Assembly (NCBI RefSeq): GCF_030705605.1 | Contig: NZ_JAPCKK010000020.1 | Span: 1 to 58,598, forward strand | Length of the DNA stretch: 58,598 bases | DNA from: Paenibacillus zeirhizosphaerae | GTDB taxonomy: Bacteria; Bacillota; Bacilli; Paenibacillales; Paenibacillaceae | Direction of reading: 5' to 3' | Shown here: positions 55,763 through 58,598 of the stretch, piece by piece | Numbering within the stretch: position 1 is the stretch's first letter | Layout: each line of letters starts with the position of its first letter | Translations under genes and position numbers: made by a program | The notes under the pieces: model-generated | Databases searched by the model: none | Told to the model about the DNA's origin: nothing | What the model saw: only the letters and a program-made list of their open reading frames with translations

Positions 55763-57220
55763 CTATTCTCTTAGCACCCAAGTGTCCTTGCAGCCGCCGC
55801 CTTGCGACGAATTGACGACGAGAGATCCTTCCTTCATGGCGACGCGGGTCAGCCCGCCGGGGATTACGTGCACAGATTGCCCGAACAGGGCGAAGGCGCG
55901 CAGGTCGATATGCCTGGGCACACACCGACCTTGATCCATAATCGGCGCCGTCGACAGCGATATCGTCGGCTGTGCGATATAATTGCTGGGGTTCATGCGA
56001 ATGTTTTCCGCAAAACGCATAAGTTCCTCTTCTGTGGCGGAAGGCCCGATCAGCATGCCGTATCCGCCGGACAGAGATGTCTCCTTGACGACCATCCGGT
56101 CAAGCCGCTCCAGCACATACTCCCGCTCGTCGGGACGCTCGAGCAAGTACGTCGGCACATTCGGCAAAATCGGCTCCTCGTTCAAGTAATACCGGATCAT
56201 GTCGGGGACGAACGTATAGATCGCCTTGTCGTCGGCGACGCCGGTGCCCGGTGCGTTCGCGATCGCCACATTGCCGGCGCGGTATGCGTTCATCAGCCCG
56301 GCGACCCCAAGCACCGAATCCGGCCGGAAGGCGAGCGGGTCAAGATAATCATCGTCGATGCGCCGGTACACCACGTCGATCCGCTTCAGGCCCGTCGTCG
56401 TGCGGGCATAAATTTTATGGTCGATGCAGACGAGGTCGCTGCCCTCCACCAGCTCGATGCCCATCTTCTGGGCGAGATACGTATGCTCGAAGTAGGCGGA
56501 ATTGAATTTGCCGGGCGTCAACAGCGCGACGGTCGGATTCGCCCGGTCGCGGGGCGCAATCCGCTTCAAGGCGGACAAGAAGGTGCTCAGGCTGTGCTCG
56601 ACTTCCGCCACGGTACAAGAGAAATACGCATCGTGAAAAAAACGTTTCATCATCATACGCGTCGTGAACAGGTACGAGAAGCCGGACGGCGATCGAAGGT
56701 TATCCTCCAGCACGAAAAATTGGCCGTGCTCGTCGCGAATCAGATCGATGCCGGAGCATGTGACGTAGATATCGTCCGGTACGTGCAGACGCATCATCTC
56801 CGGTCGGAAGTACCGGTTCGACACGACCATTTTCCGAGAAATGATGCCGTCGTTTATAATATGTTGGTCGTGATACAAGTCGTATAAAAACCGATTCAGC
56901 GCCTTCGTCCGTTGAATAACTCCCCGCTCAAGCTCCAGCCATTCGTGCTGCGGAATAATGCGGGGGAAAATGTCGAACGGAATCGTCCGTTCCAGCGCAT
57001 CCTGCTGCCCGTCGGCGTAAAGCGTGTAAGTAATGCCTTCCTCCAGCATCCGCCGATTCATCGCCCGCCGCCGTCTCTCCAGGCTTTCGGCATTCATCCG
57101 CTGAAGCCTCTCGTGCAGCCGCTCGTAATGCCCGCGGACCGCACCGGTGCCGTCGTACATTTCATCGTAAAAAGAAGAAACGGAATAGGCTTGGTTTAAA
57201 GGAAGATTTGAAATGTACAT
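55763..57220 (-). CDS. circularly permuted ATP-grasp protein
   Basis: This 485-residue protein belongs to the circularly permuted type 2 ATP-grasp family (DUF404/DUF407). Recognisable parts: YEMYDGTGAVR-like opening (EMYDGTGAVRGHYERL), DLIRDEHGQFFVLEDNLRSP (about 140-160; metal/ATP acidic residues), VYRRIDDDYLDPLAF (about 275) and VKETSLSGGYGMLIGP (about 375, ATP loop). It probably forms an amide bond using ATP. First gene of the operon: AAGGAGGTTTTCGGC precedes ATG 57220, and a promoter lies at 57264-57291. The substrate is unknown; peptide ligation has been proposed for the family. Confidence 0.9.
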   Translation of the reverse strand: MYISNLPLNQAYSVSSFYDEMYDGTGAVRGHYERLHERLQRMNAESLERRRRAMNRRMLEEGITYTLYADGQQDALERTIPFDIFPRIIPQHEWLELERGVIQRTKALNRFLYDLYHDQHIINDGIISRKMVVSNRYFRPEMMRLHVPDDIYVTCSGIDLIRDEHGQFFVLEDNLRSPSGFSYLFTTRMMMKRFFHDAYFSCTVAEVEHSLSTFLSALKRIAPRDRANPTVALLTPGKFNSAYFEHTYLAQKMGIELVEGSDLVCIDHKIYARTTTGLKRIDVVYRRIDDDYLDPLAFRPDSVLGVAGLMNAYRAGNVAIANAPGTGVADDKAIYTFVPDMIRYYLNEEPILPNVPTYLLERPDEREYVLERLDRMVVKETSLSGGYGMLIGPSATEEELMRFAENIRMNPSNYIAQPTISLSTAPIMDQGRCVPRHIDLRAFALFGQSVHVIPGGLTRVAMKEGSLVVNSSQGGGCKDTWVLRE

Positions 57221-57263
57221 GCCGAAAACCTCCTTTTCATAAAAACATAACATCTTATACTCA

Positions 57264-57291
57264 ATAATATCACATATTATGTAGTTGTAAA
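57264..57291 (-). promoter_or_regulatory. promoter of the ATP-grasp operon
   Basis: On the minus strand the -35 TTTACA and -10 TATTAT each have one mismatch to consensus, with a 16-base spacer. The start codon is about 40 bases downstream. Confidence 0.55.
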
Positions 57292-57429
57292 TTACATATT
57301 GAACGATAATCAATTTTGTTTGTGAACTTTTTTTTCGATCAGGGAGGTTACAGCTGTTTATATGTAATATAAACTAACACAAAAAGCACACTAGCGCGGC
57401 AACTGGGTCCCAAGGATGCCTTTATCCCC

Positions 57430-57639
57430 CAGTAAAACGGCAAGTCATGAGTACTATAGCTTCCTCATTCACGCAAACGGGAAAGAAATCCTCTTAAACC
57501 AGGCACCTTTCCTCCGAAGTTGCGGGAGGGTTTACAGGCGTACTCATCGGTTTATATGCCTATGGGCAAGCTCTATGGCTGAGTTTTCAAAATTTAAGTG
57601 CGATTATCTATAAACCTCTCCTTAAACAGGTTGCCTAGA
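57430..57639 (+). pseudogene. remnant resembling GH43 glycosidase C-terminus
   Basis: Two plus-strand frames join into one protein-like segment. First comes ASHEYYSFLIHANGKEILL then APFLRSC (to about 57519). A shift within GGGAGGG leads to GGFTGVLIGLYAYGQ, and the frame ends at TAG 57637-57639. The GGFTGVxIGLYA phrase and the preceding YYSF...GKE pattern recall the C-terminal sandwich of GH43 beta-xylosidases. There is no start, ribosome site or N-terminal part. The family call is by eye only. Confidence 0.4.
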
Positions 57640-57642
57640 AAA

Positions 57643-57686
57643 ATGTAAAGCCGGTTCCTCGGGATTAACCTGGGAACCGGCTTTAA
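57643..57686. terminator. terminator beyond the tRNA run
   Basis: AAAGCCGGTTCC and GGAACCGGCTTT form a 12-bp stem; on the minus strand a TTTTT run follows shortly, fitting the end of the 5S-tRNA transcript. Confidence 0.75.
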
Positions 57687-57697
57687 TTGTAACAAAT

Positions 57698-57742
57698 ATG
57701 AAGAAGCTCCTGAATCTCCACGTAAGGAAACCCAAGAGCTTT
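57698..57742. repeat. direct repeat / hairpin, right copy
   Basis: This shares AAGCTCCTGAATCTCCAC and AAGAGCTT with 53693-53740, in the same orientation. It lies between tRNA-Leu and the terminator at 57643. Confidence 0.6.
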
Positions 57743-57756
57743 TCATTTTAAAAAGA

Positions 57757-57840
<84 letters not shown>

Positions 57841-57853
57841 ATATATTGGAAAC

Positions 57854-57929
57854 TGGTGAGCCATGAAGGACTCGAACCTTCGACACCCTGATTAAAAGTC
57901 AGGTGCTCTACCGACTGAGCTAATGGCTC
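57854..57929 (-). tRNA. tRNA-Lys (UUU)
   Basis: Acceptor arms GAGCCAT and ATGGCTC pair. The stem CTGA/TCAG encloses the loop with anticodon TTT. CCA is encoded. Confidence 0.95.
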
Positions 57930-58080
57930 TCAATAATCAATTTCGCTTCGATAAACCCTTCTTGGGTTTCTTCCCTGAAGCTTTATTACGATACCTAAAC
58001 TTCCGTATACTCCCAATTCGTAAGATACTGCGAAGCCGATCCTGACTTTGGGTTTCCATCCCTGACATTATTTCTAAAAG

Positions 58081-58157
58081 TGGCGGAACCGACGGGATTC
58101 GAACCCGCGATCTCCTGCGTGACAGGCAGGCATGTTAGGCCTCTACACCACGGTTCC
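58081..58157 (-). tRNA. tRNA-Asp (GUC)
   Basis: Acceptor arms GGAACCG and CGGTTCC pair, discriminator G, CCA encoded. The stem CCTGC/GCAGG encloses CTGTCAC, with anticodon GTC. Confidence 0.95.
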
Positions 58158-58171
58158 GCATTCACTTGAAA

Positions 58172-58247
<76 letters not shown>

Positions 58248-58258
58248 TCATACCTAAA

Positions 58259-58331
58259 TGGAGCCAAGGGGGATCGAACCCCTGACCTCATCGCTGCCAG
58301 CGATGCGCTCTCCCAGCTGAGCTATGGCCCC
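58259..58331 (-). tRNA. tRNA-Ala (GGC)
   Basis: Acceptor arms GGGGCCA and TGGCTCC pair and include the G3-U70 identity pair of alanine tRNA. The anticodon loop CTGGCAG gives anticodon GGC. CCA is not encoded. Confidence 0.95.
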
Positions 58332-58364
58332 ATATGAAAATAATTGTTCTATTAAAATCTATGT

Positions 58365-58442
<78 letters not shown>

Positions 58443-58473
58443 TAATATATATATCCTTTCCCTAAAAGGGTTC

Positions 58474-58590
58474 TGCCTGGCAACGTCCTACTCTCCCAGG
58501 ACCCTTCGGTCCAAGTACCATCGGCGCTGGAGGGCTTAACGGTCGTGTTCGGGATGGGTACGCGTGGAACCCCTCCGCTATCGCCACCAG
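58474..58590 (-). rRNA. rrf: 5S ribosomal RNA
   Basis: The minus strand begins CTGGTGGCGATAGCGG, contains CCCATCCCGAACACGACCG and GCGCCGATGGTAC, and ends GTAGGACGTTGCCAGGCA, the standard bacterial 5S sequence. Terminal arms pair (CTGG...GCCAGG). 16S and 23S genes are expected beyond the right edge. Confidence 0.96.
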
Positions 58591-58598
58591 ACAGGTTT

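Noticed and set aside
55802..56887. 361-codon plus-strand frame inside the ATP-grasp gene
   Set aside because: CG-rich codon use leaves the opposite strand open. The minus-strand protein has family motifs and this frame has none.
57416..57613. 65-codon complete small gene
   Set aside because: There is no ribosome site, and the better protein-like reading switches frame partway, so it is listed as a pseudogene remnant.

Overview
The window reads as chromosomal DNA of a spore-forming, glycan-degrading Firmicute, most like Paenibacillus. This is inferred from the strong AGGAGG-type ribosome sites, CUT1 sugar transporters with lipoprotein binding proteins, an SLH-domain protein, a Tlp-type spore protein, LicT/RAT control of a beta-glucoside PTS, and a 5S-tRNA tail of an rRNA operon at the right edge. 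No phage or transposase gene is visible.

Left part (1-16.3 kb). A decayed ridA-type gene and a hairpin-rich stretch lie at the edge. Next comes a mannoside locus. Two CUT1 permeases and two tandem paralogous binding lipoproteins run leftward. GH38 and GH125 alpha-mannosidases run divergently, followed by an AraC regulator, a Gfo/Idh/MocA dehydrogenase and a sugar-phosphate isomerase. Each binding-protein gene is preceded by the same hairpin-forming repeat. A probable TumE-type toxin-antitoxin pair and a second isomerase follow.

16.5-23.3 kb. A complete licT-bglP-bglH beta-glucoside operon has a cre-overlapped promoter and two RAT/terminator switches. An orphan OppD-type ATPase and a methionine aminopeptidase follow.

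23.5-32.6 kb. A large surface protein with five DUF11-like repeats ends in a sortase signal. Beside it is a seven-gene PTS-like cluster: HPr paralog, PRD regulator, small PRD protein, SFCGS protein, DUF4312, DUF4311 and DUF4310. It ends at a terminator with none of the sugar-acid enzymes that often accompany this family.

32.9-53.1 kb. Mostly housekeeping and accessory genes: Hsp20, FabV, AraC plus YghZ-type aldo/keto reductase, an LpdD-like protein, a polar amino-acid (probably cystine) ABC transporter, a deoR-deoC-deoD-pdp nucleoside locus, a wHTH/MFS pair, a decapeptide-repeat protein with a sigma-K-like promoter, an SLH protein, a CE7 esterase, a Tlp spore protein, and an ECF sigma factor coupled to a ClpP paralog.

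53.2-58.6 kb. Leftward tRNA genes (Ile, Ala, Thr, Asp, Lys, Leu; then Gly, Pro) trail a 5S rRNA gene. Between the two tRNA groups sits a three-gene block (circularly permuted ATP-grasp, alpha-E, transglutaminase-like). Its codon use looks different and near-identical hairpin repeats flank it. The best candidates for something not well described are this block, the DUF4310-4312/SFCGS cluster and the decapeptide-repeat protein.
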